A stretch of 64,000 nt of DNA from assembly GCF_036108815.1 (NCBI RefSeq), contig NZ_CP107985.1, forward strand, positions 9,359,501 through 9,423,500. Reading direction: 5' to 3'. The notes below the pieces were generated by a model, which had not been told where the DNA came from, made no database searches, and saw nothing but the letters and a program-made list of their open reading frames with translations. Origin of the DNA: Streptomyces sp. NBC_00353. GTDB lineage: Bacteria > Actinomycetota > Actinomycetes > Streptomycetales > Streptomycetaceae. A program made the translations under genes and the position numbers. This document shows positions 26,076 to 34,731 of this stretch, piece by piece. The number at the start of each line of letters is the position of its first letter. The stretch's first letter is position 1.

Positions 26076-26678
26076 TCAGGTCGGCGTTTCCGCAGCCAGC
26101 TCCTTCTTCCTCTGCCGATAGGCCCGCATGGACGCCTGGGAGCCGCATTTCGGACCGCAGTAGACGCCAGAGCTGTTCCGCGTCCGGTCGAAAAAGCAGA
26201 AGTGACATGGCTGGTTCCGGCACGCCCGCACCCTGTCCCACAAGCCCGCCTGGGCGAGTTCGGTAACGCTCGCCAGTACGGTGCCGAAAAGCCCGGGGAC
26301 ACCGGACTGCGTGGTCTCCAAGGACGCCCCCGAGGCGGTGACGACCGTTACCAGCGGATGCCGGGACGCGACACGGCGCAGGTGTTCCTCCGCCTGAGCG
26401 AGTACCTCGGGTGTGATGTCCTTGTCGCCCGAATGAGCGAGCAGCACGGTGATCAAAGCGTCGCGCAGTGCGCGTGCACCGGCTGCGTCGGCCTCTGTGA
26501 CGTGGGTGGTCTGCGAGCCCAAGGCGTTTTCCAGCAGCCATGCGTGCATGACCTCGGCGCTTGCGAAGCGCTCTGCCAACCGGTGGGGGCCTGCGGTGTG
26601 CGTGTTGACGAATTGCAGGACGACATCAGCCGCCGACGGTTGGGTCAGCGGGCTCTGCTCGCTTTTGCGCGCGACCAT
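26076..26678 (-). CDS. CGNR zinc-finger domain regulator
   Basis: A 200-residue protein with the ABATE/CGNR architecture: an N-terminal stress-type domain (AADVVLQFVNTHTAGPHRLA, then VTEADAAGARALRDALITVL) and a C-terminal zinc finger with Cys pairs in RVRACRNQPCHFCFFDRTRN and YCGPKCGSQASMRAYRQRKK. The usual CGNR tetrapeptide is CRNQ here. ATG 26678 is preceded by AAGGAGG with ideal spacing. CGNR proteins are presumed transcriptional regulators; no target is adjacent. Confidence 0.88.
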   Translation of the reverse strand: MVARKSEQSPLTQPSAADVVLQFVNTHTAGPHRLAERFASAEVMHAWLLENALGSQTTHVTEADAAGARALRDALITVLLAHSGDKDITPEVLAQAEEHLRRVASRHPLVTVVTASGASLETTQSGVPGLFGTVLASVTELAQAGLWDRVRACRNQPCHFCFFDRTRNSSGVYCGPKCGSQASMRAYRQRKKELAAETPT

Positions 26679-27361
26679 TGTCGGCCTCCTTGATCGAAGG
26701 AAGGCTAGACCATCCAGCGTTATCTCCGAAACCATTACGGTGGCAATTTTCTTCCCGCGAGGGACATCTCCCCCGGGCGCGGAGCGGAGCCCGGAGATGT
26801 TCTCCGGGTAACCCAGCGATGCCACGCTGCCGTACCGGGGTGGTGAAGTAGTTGCGCGGCTCGCGAGGGATGCCCGGTGAAGGCGTGGGTGATCGTGGCG
26901 CATTGCCGTTACGGACTGGCGAGGGCCGCCTTCCGAGCGATCGAGGCGCCGCTTTCGTCGGGGCACAGCGCGACGGTCTGATGCGCCCCGGCGGGCGCCC
27001 GGCCGCGATGTCGGCGGAGGTGATCATGCCGCCCGCCGCCATGCAGCTTGGGCAGGAGCCTTCAGGTTCTGAGCGCGGCCTCACCGAGCGCACTGAGCGT
27101 GACGTGGGCGATGTTGGCGACCCTGCTGGACTGCGGAGGGCCTGTTCCAGCGGCTGCGGTGCGGTCTCTCCGCACTGCCCGATGCGTCGCTGCTGCACCT
27201 GATTCGAGCCAGTTACGAGGAGCATTGCATGTTGCGAGCTAACCGCCTATGGTCATAACCAGTGTCGGCCCCTCGCATCCGGGCGGCCAAGGTTCTCCAT
27301 CTTCTGCCGCCACCGAATCGACCCGCCACCGAATCGACCCACCACGGAATGGAACGGTAAG
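26679..27361. other. 680-base gap; contains a 16-bp tandem repeat
   Basis: No gene is supported on either strand. The right end, just before the secreted-protein gene, carries a short tandem repeat (27307-27338) and presumably that gene's promoter. Confidence 0.4.
27307..27338. repeat. Tandem repeat, 16 bp x 2 plus a degenerate third copy
   Basis: CCGCCACCGAATCGAC occurs twice head to tail (27307-27322 and 27323-27338), followed by a degenerate CCACCACGGAATGGAAC. It lies 24 bases before the start of the secreted-protein gene and may be a regulatory repeat or slippage product. Confidence 0.7.
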
Positions 27362-27877
27362 TTGCTGAGTTCATCGAAGATCAACAAGGTTCGTCACCTG
27401 AGTGTGGCCATCGGCATCGCCACTGTCGTCGCCGGTGGCGTCGCCATCGCCCCGCTGGCGTCGGCCGACACGTCGACTTCCATCAGTGCGCACGTCGTCG
27501 ACCAGCGCGCGAAAACATTCGAGCTGGTCGGCAAACAGACCTCGCTCGAAGACCTCGATCTGGGCCGGGCCGGAATCAGCCCCGGTGACCAGCGCGTCAT
27601 CCACGAAGACCTCTACCGCGACGGCGAGAAGGTCGGCGATCACAGCGTCGTCTGCACCTATACCCACGTCAACCCGGCCGCGCTTCAGTGCCTGGGCACC
27701 TTCTCTCTGCCTGAGGGACAGTTCGCCGCGCAGGCGCTGCTCCACCTGCCCGCCCCGTCCTACGTCGACGTCGGCATCACCGGCGGATCCGGCGACTACC
27801 GCAACGCCCGGGGCTTTGTTCGCACCGTTCCCGCCGGTGACACCGAGAGGCACTTCACCGTCCACCTGAAGCGCTGA
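27362..27877 (+). CDS. Secreted allene-oxide-cyclase-barrel-like protein
   Basis: A 171-residue exported protein. A basic start is followed by a hydrophobic segment (LSVAIGIATVVAGGVAIAPL) and the cleavage site ASA near residue 35. The mature part contains GDQRVIHEDLYRDGEKVGDH, CLGTFSLPEGQFAAQALLHL and ITGGSGDYRNARGFVRT, the pattern of the allene oxide cyclase/dirigent-like beta-barrel. The TTG start at 27362 is used because no ATG or GTG fits before the signal peptide; the ribosome site is weak. Function unknown. Confidence 0.75.
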   Translation: MLSSSKINKVRHLSVAIGIATVVAGGVAIAPLASADTSTSISAHVVDQRAKTFELVGKQTSLEDLDLGRAGISPGDQRVIHEDLYRDGEKVGDHSVVCTYTHVNPAALQCLGTFSLPEGQFAAQALLHLPAPSYVDVGITGGSGDYRNARGFVRTVPAGDTERHFTVHLKR

Positions 27878-28460
27878 CGGTTGGCTGTCGAGCCAATGGT
27901 CCCTCCGTTGCTCGTTTCCCTCGGACTGTCTTCGGGATCTGAATCCAGAGGCGGACGTGGGACGGCGTCCGGGTGTCCGGCTGGCCAGTGAGCACCGAGG
28001 AGAGCCGACAGCGCTGCAGCCGAAGCGACCGGACTCGACGGGCCCGACCCGGCTGCGGAGGACCGTCTCGCCACTGTTGTCGGCGCAGTGCCGGCCGGCC
28101 CGACAACGGGCGCAGGCGGCAGTAGGGAACCTGCTGCCTTCGCGCGACCCAGGTCTCCACGGGGCGGCGAGGCACAGAACGCATCGTCACCAAGATGCAG
28201 GTGGTCATGGAGATCACGATGAGCACCGTGGCGAATGCCCCCAGGACACCGAAAAGTCTGAGCTGTCTGGGAGGCTGCCCTTCCATTCCCCTGGCGGGCG
28301 GGTTTCTGGGAGTTGATCTGGGAGTCCGGGAGACAGCGGGGCCGGATTCCTTCGGATCTCGCCCAGACCAGGAATGACGCCAGGCTGACCGCTGCTTCTG
28401 ACTACGGCATGCGGCCCACCGACACGTCACACCGGGGCGGTGGCGCGTAATCGGGTGCGC
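27878..28460. other. 580-base gap; possible minus-strand membrane peptide
   Basis: A minus-strand frame (about 27855-28289) begins MEGQPPRQLRLFGVLGAFAT and runs into a hydrophobic segment TVLIVISMTTCILVTM, a plausible single membrane helix, then becomes Arg-rich low-complexity sequence overlapping the preceding gene. It may be a decayed membrane-protein gene. No other feature is seen apart from a weak hairpin TTGGCT/AGCCAA at 27881-27896. Confidence 0.3.
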
Positions 28461-28497
28461 GCAAGGGGCGCCGCCGGCGGTGGGCGACGCCCCTTGC
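28461..28497 (-). terminator. Terminator of the metal cassette
   Basis: GCAAGGGGCG (28461-28470) pairs with CGCCCCTTGC (28488-28497); the 17-base loop can form an inner CGCC/GGCG stem. It lies eight bases past the stop of the minus-strand lipoprotein gene. Confidence 0.65.
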
Positions 28498-28504
28498 GGA
28501 CATG

Positions 28505-29425
28505 TCAGCCGACCTTGAGGGTCAGGGCTGCGGTGTGCAGCTTCCCGCCGGTCTGGAACTGAAGGAACAGCCGCCAGTTTCCGGAGGTCGGCAGTTCCGC
28601 GTTGAAGGACAGTTCCGGCCAGCCGTGGTCACCTTTGACCTCGGTGGACGGGTGGAGGTGGGCGAACGCGATGTCGCCCTCGTGGAAGGCGGTCAGGTGT
28701 GCGTAGGTGTCGAGGTAGGGCTGGAGGTCGGTGACCGGCTTGCCGCCCTTGGTGACAGTCACGGTCATCGGGTGCGCCATGCCGGCCATCGGCTCGCCTT
28801 TGACGGTCACGGTGTACCCGTCGACCTCGGCGGACTTGGCGGCGGCAGGCAGTGCGGTCTTGGTCTCGATGCCAGGGACCGTGACCGTGCGGGAGAGGAC
28901 GAACGCCGTGCCCTTGCCGGCCCCGCTGTCGGGGGTGAAGGAGGTGAACATCCGCCAGGAACCGGACGCGAGCGAAGACAGGTTCGCCCTCCAGGTGCCG
29001 TCGTTGGCCATGGTCGGGTGGATGTGCTGGAAACCGGTCAGGTCGGAGCGGATGGCGTAGAAGTGCATCCGCTCGGTCTGGTCGACGGCGAAGTCCGTAA
29101 CCGGCTTGCCGTCCGGGCCGGTGACCGTGAACCGGTAGGCGGCCGCCTTGCCCGCCGCCAGGGTCGCGCCCACACCAGTGAGGCGGTAGCCGTCCTTGGT
29201 GTCGGACAGGCCGTTCCCGGTGGCCATGTGGTCCATGCCGGGCATGTCTCCCATCGAGGGCGACGCCTTCGCGGACGCTGACGACTTGGCGCCGTGGTCC
29301 ATCCCCGGCATTGAGGAGTCGTTGTTGGAGGAGCCGCAGGCGGCGAGGGCCAGTGCCAGTGCGGCGGCCGTGCCGGCCGCCGCGAGGGGACGACGGCGCA
29401 CCGTGGGACGAGAAGAAGTGGACAT
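28505..29425 (-). CDS. Met/His-rich metal-binding lipoprotein
   Basis: A 306-residue exported lipoprotein: basic start, hydrophobic run ending LALAACGSS (lipobox LAAC), then two MPGMDH motifs (SSMPGMDHGAKS and GDMPGMDHMATG), a sequence typical of extracytoplasmic copper or heavy-metal binders. The rest holds two beta-sandwich-like repeats (YRFTVTGPDGKPVTDFAVDQ; MTVTVTKGGKPVTDLQPYLD), each with a conserved His region (FQHIHPTM; FAHLHPST). ATG 29425 has GGAAAG upstream. It is last in a minus-strand row with a DUF6153-like protein and a CDF exporter. The metal is not certain. Confidence 0.85.
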   Translation of the reverse strand: MSTSSRPTVRRRPLAAAGTAAALALALAACGSSNNDSSMPGMDHGAKSSASAKASPSMGDMPGMDHMATGNGLSDTKDGYRLTGVGATLAAGKAAAYRFTVTGPDGKPVTDFAVDQTERMHFYAIRSDLTGFQHIHPTMANDGTWRANLSSLASGSWRMFTSFTPDSGAGKGTAFVLSRTVTVPGIETKTALPAAAKSAEVDGYTVTVKGEPMAGMAHPMTVTVTKGGKPVTDLQPYLDTYAHLTAFHEGDIAFAHLHPSTEVKGDHGWPELSFNAELPTSGNWRLFLQFQTGGKLHTAALTLKVG

Positions 29426-29531
29426 GGGTGGTCTTTCCGGGTGGGCGCACCACGCCGGGCGGGCGCGCGGAGATGAGCAGGACACGTCGCCAGGGGCCCG
29501 GTAGAACATCCGGGGTCCGGCACTGGGCCTG

Positions 29532-29990
29532 TCAGGTCCGCGCGATACACACCGTCAGCAGCAGACTTCGCCCGCCCGGTGGGGGTGGTCCGCGCCGCCC
29601 CGTCCGGCCGAGGGCCGGCGGTCGGACCGCGAGGAAGGAGGCAGCCAGCACCGCGACGACGGCCAGCAGGCCGCCCGGCGGCAGCGGGATCCGGTCGCGG
29701 GCGGGAGTCGAGACGCACGTCGCCCCGTCCATCTCCGACGCGCCGGATGCCTGCTGAGCGTCGGCCTGCGTCATCACCGGTGATGACGCAGGCGTCACAG
29801 ACGCGCGAGCCGCGGACGCCATCACGGCCTTGTCATGGCCTGCGGACATCGGGGCGGCGGACATTGCACCGTGGCAGCCTTCGGCGGCAGTCGCCGGGGC
29901 GCCATGCATGAGGAACAGGCCGAGCAGGACCGCGCACAGCGCCAGCAGTCGGGCGATGCCCCGCCTGCGCCTCTGTCCGGTGCCCGCCAC
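29532..29990 (-). CDS. DUF6153-like membrane protein
   Basis: A 152-residue protein starting at GTG 29990 with AAAGGA eight bases upstream. An N-terminal hydrophobic helix (ARLLALCAVLLGLFLMHGAP) is followed by a His/Met-containing loop (EGCHGAMSAAPMSAGHDKAV), a Cys in DGATCVST, and a second hydrophobic segment GGLLAVVAVLAASFLAV. Layout and placement beside metal genes match the DUF6153 family. It lies between the CDF exporter (124 bases) and the Met/His lipoprotein (106 bases). Function not established. Confidence 0.7.
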   Translation of the reverse strand: MAGTGQRRRRGIARLLALCAVLLGLFLMHGAPATAAEGCHGAMSAAPMSAGHDKAVMASAARASVTPASSPVMTQADAQQASGASEMDGATCVSTPARDRIPLPPGGLLAVVAVLAASFLAVRPPALGRTGRRGPPPPGGRSLLLTVCIART

Positions 29991-30114
29991 TGCCTGGTCC
30001 TTTCTCACGCCGTCGAGCGCGCCCGTGGGGGCGCGGTGCCGACGATACCCCAGCCCGGTACCCGGCGCGGGTCGTATCAAGTTGCTGTGGCCCGGACCGG
30101 ATTCCGTTCGGGCA

Positions 30115-31272
30115 TCATCCCGCGTGGTGGGCCAGGGGGGCATGCGGGTCGCCGCTGTGGGTGGTGTGGTCGGTGTGCACGGTGGCGGCGGTCAGCCTGG
30201 GTACGGCGTGGATCAGGGCATGCTCGGCGGCCACGGCCAGGCTGTGCGCCTCCAGGACGGTGAGCTGGAGGTCGACGACGATGTCGGCCTCGGCCCGTAG
30301 GGCGTGGCCGATCCACCGCATGCGGACCTGCCCGACGTCGCGGACGCCGTCCACAGCGCGAAGCGCGTTTTCGGCGGTGTCGACCAGGGCGGGGTCGACG
30401 GCGTCCATGAGGCGGCGGAAGACCTCCTTGGCGGCGTGCTTGAGGACCATGAGGATGGCGAGGGTGATCAGCAGGCCGACGATCGGGTCCGCGAGCTGCC
30501 AGCCGATTGCGGCGCCGCCGGCGCCGAGCAGCACGGCCAGGGAGGTGAAGCCGTCGGTGCGGGCGTGCAGGCCGTCGGCGACCAGGGCGGCGGAGCCGAT
30601 TTTATGGCCGGTACGGGTGCGGTAGCGGGCGACCCATTCATTGCCGATGAAGCCGATGACCGCTCCGGCGGCCACCCAGGACAGGTGGGTGATGTCCTGA
30701 GGGTTCAGGAGGCGGTCGATAGCGGTGTAGGCGGCCAGGGCAGAGGAGGCGGTGATGGTGAGCAGGATGGCGATGCCGGCCAGGTCCTCGGAGCGGCCGA
30801 AGCCGTAGGTGAAGCGGCGGGTCGCTGCCCGCCGACCGAGGATGAAGGCGATGCCCAGCGGCACGGCGGTCAGTGCGTCGGCGGCGTTGTGGACCGTGTC
30901 CCCGAGCAGCGCCACCGATTCTGAGAGGGCGAAGATCAAGGCCTGGAGCACGGTGGTGACACCGAGTACGGCCAGCGAGATCCACAGCGTCCGCATGCCC
31001 TCGGCGGAGGACTCCATCGCCGAGTCGACCTTGTCCGTCGCCTCGTGACTGTGGGGTGTGATCCGGAGTTTGATCCGCGACCACCGGCCCGAACCGTGAT
31101 GCCCGTGGTCGTGCGCAGTTCCGTGATCACCGTGGTCATGGCTGTGGCCACTGGCCGGGCCATGTTCATGGTCGTGATTGCCGTGCGGCGCGTGGTCCCC
31201 CTGCCCGTTCCGGTGACTGCCCGGGTTGTGGTCATGGCGGGGAGGCTGGGAGGTCGGGCTCGGCTCGCTCAT
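30115..31272 (-). CDS. Cation diffusion facilitator (CDF) metal exporter
   Basis: A 385-residue inner-membrane Zn/Co/Cd exporter. The first about 75 residues are very His-rich (NHDHEHGPASGHSHDHGDHG), a metal-binding tail. Six helices follow, with the HxxxD metal sites in DTVHNAADALTAVPLG (TM2) and DGLHARTDGFTSLAVLLG (TM5). The cytosolic C-terminal domain has VRMRWIGHALRAEADIVVDL. ATG 31272 was chosen over an upstream in-frame ATG at 31362, which overlaps the divergent ArsR gene. It heads the minus-strand metal operon. Confidence 0.93.
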   Translation of the reverse strand: MSEPSPTSQPPRHDHNPGSHRNGQGDHAPHGNHDHEHGPASGHSHDHGDHGTAHDHGHHGSGRWSRIKLRITPHSHEATDKVDSAMESSAEGMRTLWISLAVLGVTTVLQALIFALSESVALLGDTVHNAADALTAVPLGIAFILGRRAATRRFTYGFGRSEDLAGIAILLTITASSALAAYTAIDRLLNPQDITHLSWVAAGAVIGFIGNEWVARYRTRTGHKIGSAALVADGLHARTDGFTSLAVLLGAGGAAIGWQLADPIVGLLITLAILMVLKHAAKEVFRRLMDAVDPALVDTAENALRAVDGVRDVGQVRMRWIGHALRAEADIVVDLQLTVLEAHSLAVAAEHALIHAVPRLTAATVHTDHTTHSGDPHAPLAHHAG

Positions 31273-31352
31273 GGCAGTACACACCTTCCGGATCAGGGGT
31301 CGCCACAGCGGACCCGTTGGACACCGGCCGCTCACTCCACCATTGTGTGCGT

Positions 31353-31374
31353 ATGAGTGCACGCATGCACCTAT
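31353..31374. promoter_or_regulatory. Imperfect dyad, candidate ArsR/SmtB operator
   Basis: ATGAGTGCA (31353-31361), four bases, then TGCACCTAT (31366-31374) form an imperfect inverted repeat (7 of 9) that overlaps the first codons of the ArsR gene. Position fits a divergent ArsR/CDF promoter, but symmetry is modest. Confidence 0.35.
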
Positions 31375-31709
31375 CGGGTGCGCATGGCCCCCAAGCGCGC
31401 AACGAGGGCGAGCGGTTCACCGTGGCCGCGGAGGTCTTGGGACTGCTGGCCGACCGCACTCGCCTGGCCCTCCTGGAGCACCTTGCCGAGGAGGAGGCGG
31501 ATGTGACGACGCTCGCAGAGGCGTGCGGGGTGGCGAGGCCGTCGGCGAGCCAGCACCTGGCCCGGCTGCGTCTGGCCGGGCTGGTTACTACCCGCAAGGA
31601 AGGACGTCGGGTGATCTACGCGCTGCGGCACGGACACCTCAAGCGCCTGGTCGACGAGGCCCTCGGCGTCGCCGACCACCAGCTCGGCAACCTCCCGCCC
31701 CACGACTGA
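31353..31709 (+). CDS. ArsR/SmtB-family metal-responsive regulator
   Basis: A regulator of about 118 residues: TVAAEVLGLLADRTRLALLE then the HTH TTLAEACGVARPSASQHLAR and the wing VTTRKEGRRVIYALRHGHLK. A C-terminal helix ends HLKRLVDEALGVADHQLGNL with His/Asp residues that could form an alpha5-type metal site (as in NmtR/CzrA). Starts at ATG 31353 or 31365 are both possible; neither has a clear ribosome site, so the mRNA may be leaderless. It is divergent from the CDF exporter, its probable target. Confidence 0.88.
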   Translation: MSARMHLSGAHGPQARNEGERFTVAAEVLGLLADRTRLALLEHLAEEEADVTTLAEACGVARPSASQHLARLRLAGLVTTRKEGRRVIYALRHGHLKRLVDEALGVADHQLGNLPPHD

Positions 31710-31724
31710 CCCGCCTTCGGCTGA

Positions 31725-31945
31725 TCAGAGGGTCAGTGCCATCAAGATCTTGTCGCGGTCGTCGCCTGGGCCGGCCGCAGCGCGCCGGGCCGCCGGTCGA
31801 TCTCCTTCCAGCCGAGCCGACCGTAGAAGTCTTAAAGGCCCATGCCCACGCCCGCGCGTGCGGCCCGGCGCAGCTGCTGCAGGCCCCCAGCAATCACTGC
31901 GAGCCGAATGGAGGACGCCCCGTCCACTCGGGCGACACCGTGCCG
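31725..31945 (-). pseudogene. GNAT acetyltransferase C-terminal remnant, frameshifted
   Basis: The minus strand reads IRLAVIAGGLQQLRRA, a stop, then DFYGRLGWKEIDRRPGALRP in one frame and, in another, AGPGDDRDKILMALTL to the stop at 31725. Together they match the end of a GNAT protein (FYRRLGW.E..R.PGALR..PGDDRDE..M.L). At least one frameshift and one internal stop are present and the N-terminal half is missing. Confidence 0.6.
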
Positions 31946-32175
31946 GCGGGGATCGGTGACAACGGTCGGGGTCCGCTGTCACGGGACGGCTGCCGCATGC
32001 GGATTGTGACGACTCGTCCGCGCTCTGGCGGCCTGTGCTTGGGCAGTGTCCGACGGGTCCTGTGATTGGGGTGCCTTGGGTCGTTCCGGCCCGTGGGGTG
32101 GATGCAGGTCATCCGAATTCGCCTCTGACGCACGTAGGCTGCCCACACTGACTATTCGTCATGAAAGGAATGAAT

Positions 32176-32592
32176 ATGGCCTCTCGTCTGAACCCGTACA
32201 TCAGCTTCTCCGGTGACGCGAAACAAGCCATGGAGTTCTACAAAGAGGTCTTCGGCGGCAACCTGGCCGTCCACACCTATGGCGGCTTCGGCTCCGAGGC
32301 ACCTCCCGGATACGCCGACAAGATCATGCACGGCATGCTCGAGACCGACAGGGGATTCACGCTGATGGGCGCCGACAATCCGCCCGGGACGGAACACAAA
32401 CCCGGGAACAACATCGCGGTGAGCCTGAGCGGCGACGACGCGGACGAACTGCGTGGCTACTGGGACAAGCTGTCCGACGGCGGCACAGTGTCCGTCCCCC
32501 TGGAGAAGCAGATGTGGGGCGACGTGTTCGGCATGTGCGCGGACAAGTTCGGTATCACGTGGATGGTCAACGTCAGCGAACAGCAGACCTGA
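32176..32592 (+). CDS. PhnB-like VOC-family protein
   Basis: A 138-residue protein: RLNPYISFSGDAKQAMEFYK, EVFGGNLAVHTYGGF, HGMLETDRGFTLMGADNPPG and DVFGMCADKFGITWMVNV are the blocks of the PhnB/3-demethylubiquinone-methyltransferase-like VOC group. ATG 32176 is used because AAAGGA lies six bases upstream; two in-frame ATGs occur within the preceding 15 bases. Function is unknown; metal-binding residues are only partly conserved in this group. A terminator follows. Confidence 0.9.
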   Translation: MASRLNPYISFSGDAKQAMEFYKEVFGGNLAVHTYGGFGSEAPPGYADKIMHGMLETDRGFTLMGADNPPGTEHKPGNNIAVSLSGDDADELRGYWDKLSDGGTVSVPLEKQMWGDVFGMCADKFGITWMVNVSEQQT

Positions 32593-32601
32593 TCCGATGT
32601 C

Positions 32602-32636
32602 GACGCGTCGGCGCCCCCGTGGGTCGCCGACGCGTC
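32602..32636 (+). terminator. Terminator after the VOC gene
   Basis: A perfect 12-bp stem, GACGCGTCGGCG at 32602-32613 and its inverse at 32625-32636, with an 11-base loop, ten bases after the VOC stop. Confidence 0.75.
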
Positions 32637-32922
32637 TCCGTGTCCCCTCCGGCCGGGGCGCATTCGGCGAGTCCGTCCTCCGAACCATTGAGCAGGCCCT
32701 GGTTGTGTTGTCCGGAGAGGTTGGTGACGCGGCTGGATGGGGTCTGACCACCGATTCCGGCGTGTCGCGCGCCGGGCTTTGCCGCAGCGGCATGGCGGTT
32801 CCGGAGATCTCAGCCTCTTTGGCAGGCGAATGCGCCGTGCAACTTGGGCAAGTCATCGGCGCTGTTGGCCAGTCCGAGTTCATCCTCATCGTTCCGGCGC
32901 TGGAAGATGCCGCCCCTGGGGA

Positions 32923-33025
32923 CTGCTCAGCGAGATCCACTTCTGGACCCTGTTCATCGGCTTCCACACCACCTTCCTTCATCGGCGCTCTCGTTGGCGT
33001 ACTGGGTTCCCTCCCTTTGAGCGCT
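32923..33025 (+). pseudogene. Possible cytochrome c oxidase subunit I (CtaD) scrap
   Basis: The frame at 32923 reads LLSEIHFWTLFIGFHTTFLH, closely like the helix in CtaD (F.HFW.LFIGFHTTFLVQHWLG). A +1 frame then gives FIGALVGVLGSLPLSAG, vaguely like the following IGAF..G.STLPF helix. Only about 35 residues survive. The rest of the 490-base gap (32593-33084) shows nothing else beyond the terminator. Judged by motif memory only. Confidence 0.45.
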
Positions 33026-33084
33026 GGCCATCTCGTCTCTGCGGGTAGGCGGTCGGTTTCGGAGACGGGTCCTGGCGCCGTGAG

Positions 33085-34395
33085 TCAGGCGCCGTCGTCG
33101 TCAGCGGGCTGTTCGGCCCATGCGGAGGCGATCGTCTCCGGGGCGGTGGAGGGAGGCAGGCCCGCGAGTGCCTGCAGCTGGCTGGGTCGGTAGGGGGTTG
33201 GGCCGTGCCACTCCACGAGCATCACGGTGGCGTCGTCGTTGAGGCGGCCGCTGTGGTGATCCAGGTGGTGCCCGATCAGCCGGCGCAGCGTTTCCGGGAC
33301 GGGGAGGTCGTCGGCGTGGTGACGAATGAGGAAGTCGGTCAGGCCGTTGAGGCCGAATTCCTGACCTTCTCGGTTGCGCGCTTCGGTGATGCCGTCGGTG
33401 TAGAGCAGCAGGCGGTCCCTGGGTTCCAGCTGGACGCGGCGTAGGGTGCCGGGCCGGTCCAGCCCGGTTCCCATGGGGGGAGCGGGCGGGCAGGACAGGT
33501 GCACGAGGGTACGGTTGCCGCGGATGACGACCGGGGGGTGGTGGCCGTAGTTCGTCCAGGTCAGTACGCCGGTGGCCAGGTGAAGGTCGGCCAAGATCCC
33601 CGTGACGTAGCGGCTGCCCGCAAATTGCTCGGTCAGGGCCTCACCGACGCCTTCCGCTGTCTGCAGAAGGTCAGAGCCCTGGCGGCGGTGATTGCGAGCG
33701 GCCGCCAACGCGAGGTTCGCGGTCAATCCGGCGGCGGTGTCGTGTCCCATGGCGTCGAAGACAGACAGATGCACGGTCTCCCCGGTCAGGGCGTAGTCGA
33801 AGGCATCTCCGCTGACCTGGTAGGCCGGTTCCATAATCGCGCTGATCAAAACGCGGTCGGTGGCGAAAGTTCGCGGCGGCATCAGCTGCCATTCCATCTC
33901 GGCGGATACTTCCATCCTCCGGCGGCGGACCAACTGGGAGTACGAGTCGCTCGTGTCACGCTTGCTCACCAGAAGGAGGGCGATCAATCCGGCGAGCCTG
34001 TTCAGATCCTCATCCGCCTCGACCTGTGCGCCCGGCACGCCGACCCGGAGCACCCCCAGACGCTCGGTGCCGTCCAGCAGCGGGACCCACCACTGGCCCT
34101 TCGCAGAAGCCGAGGCCGGAAAGGCCTTCCCCAGTTGGAAGGCCCGCCCCGCCACGGTCCCTTCAACGGACAACTCATCCGGTACGTCGGCGCCACCGGG
34201 GCTGACGTGAACGTTGCCGGCCAGCAGGTACAGCCGAACCTGTTGCAGATCTGCCAGATAGATCAGCACCTGAGGCCAGCCCACCCCGGCAGCGTGCGAT
34301 GCCACCGTGCCGGGCAGCTGCTCCAAAGTCATCAGATGACTCGCAGCGATCAGCTCCGTCAGCACCCGTGCACGCGCCGCTTCCGCGCTGTCCAT
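33085..34395 (-). CDS. GAF-SpoIIE (PP2C-type) serine phosphatase
   Basis: A 436-residue RsbU-like phosphatase. The N-terminal GAF-like sensor (about 15-145) contains HAAGVGWPQVLIYLADLQQ. A basic linker (QLVRRRRMEVSAEMEWQLMP) leads to the PP2C domain (about 165-390) with YQVSGDAFDYALTG, DAMGHDTAAGL, YTDGITEARNREGQE and LNDDATVMLVEWHG. The first metal Asp motif is SGDAFDY, where GGDWYD is common. It has no kinase domain. Monocistronic; ATG 34395. It is the second of three such enzymes in the window. Confidence 0.92.
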   Translation of the reverse strand: MDSAEAARARVLTELIAASHLMTLEQLPGTVASHAAGVGWPQVLIYLADLQQVRLYLLAGNVHVSPGGADVPDELSVEGTVAGRAFQLGKAFPASASAKGQWWVPLLDGTERLGVLRVGVPGAQVEADEDLNRLAGLIALLLVSKRDTSDSYSQLVRRRRMEVSAEMEWQLMPPRTFATDRVLISAIMEPAYQVSGDAFDYALTGETVHLSVFDAMGHDTAAGLTANLALAAARNHRRQGSDLLQTAEGVGEALTEQFAGSRYVTGILADLHLATGVLTWTNYGHHPPVVIRGNRTLVHLSCPPAPPMGTGLDRPGTLRRVQLEPRDRLLLYTDGITEARNREGQEFGLNGLTDFLIRHHADDLPVPETLRRLIGHHLDHHSGRLNDDATVMLVEWHGPTPYRPSQLQALAGLPPSTAPETIASAWAEQPADDDGA

Positions 34396-34731
34396 CGACG
34401 AATACCCTTCTCAACGGCAGAGAGCGCCGCGCTACTGACGGCGCCACACTGACCGGGGCGCCGTCACTCCGGTCAACAGGAGAACGACGAATCCAGTTTC
34501 TTGAAAGAGCCGTGACCATCTCCGTCCTAGTCGGTCGACCCGGTGAATAGACAGCAGGTTCGTAACCGCACGGCATCGTTTGCGGTCCAGGGGCCAGGGG
34601 AGTGGCAGATCAGCAGAAGGTTCTTTCCGTGCTCGTATACGCGTGCCTTCCCGTCATCCCCGGCGGCGTAGAGACGCGAGTCATGTTCCAGTCATCCCTC
34701 TTCGGCCAACCCGAGCGGCTGGCAATACGGC
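34396..34731. other. 336-base gap, nothing recognised
   Basis: Holds the promoter of the phosphatase gene on the minus strand. No convincing open frame or hairpin. Confidence 0.4.
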
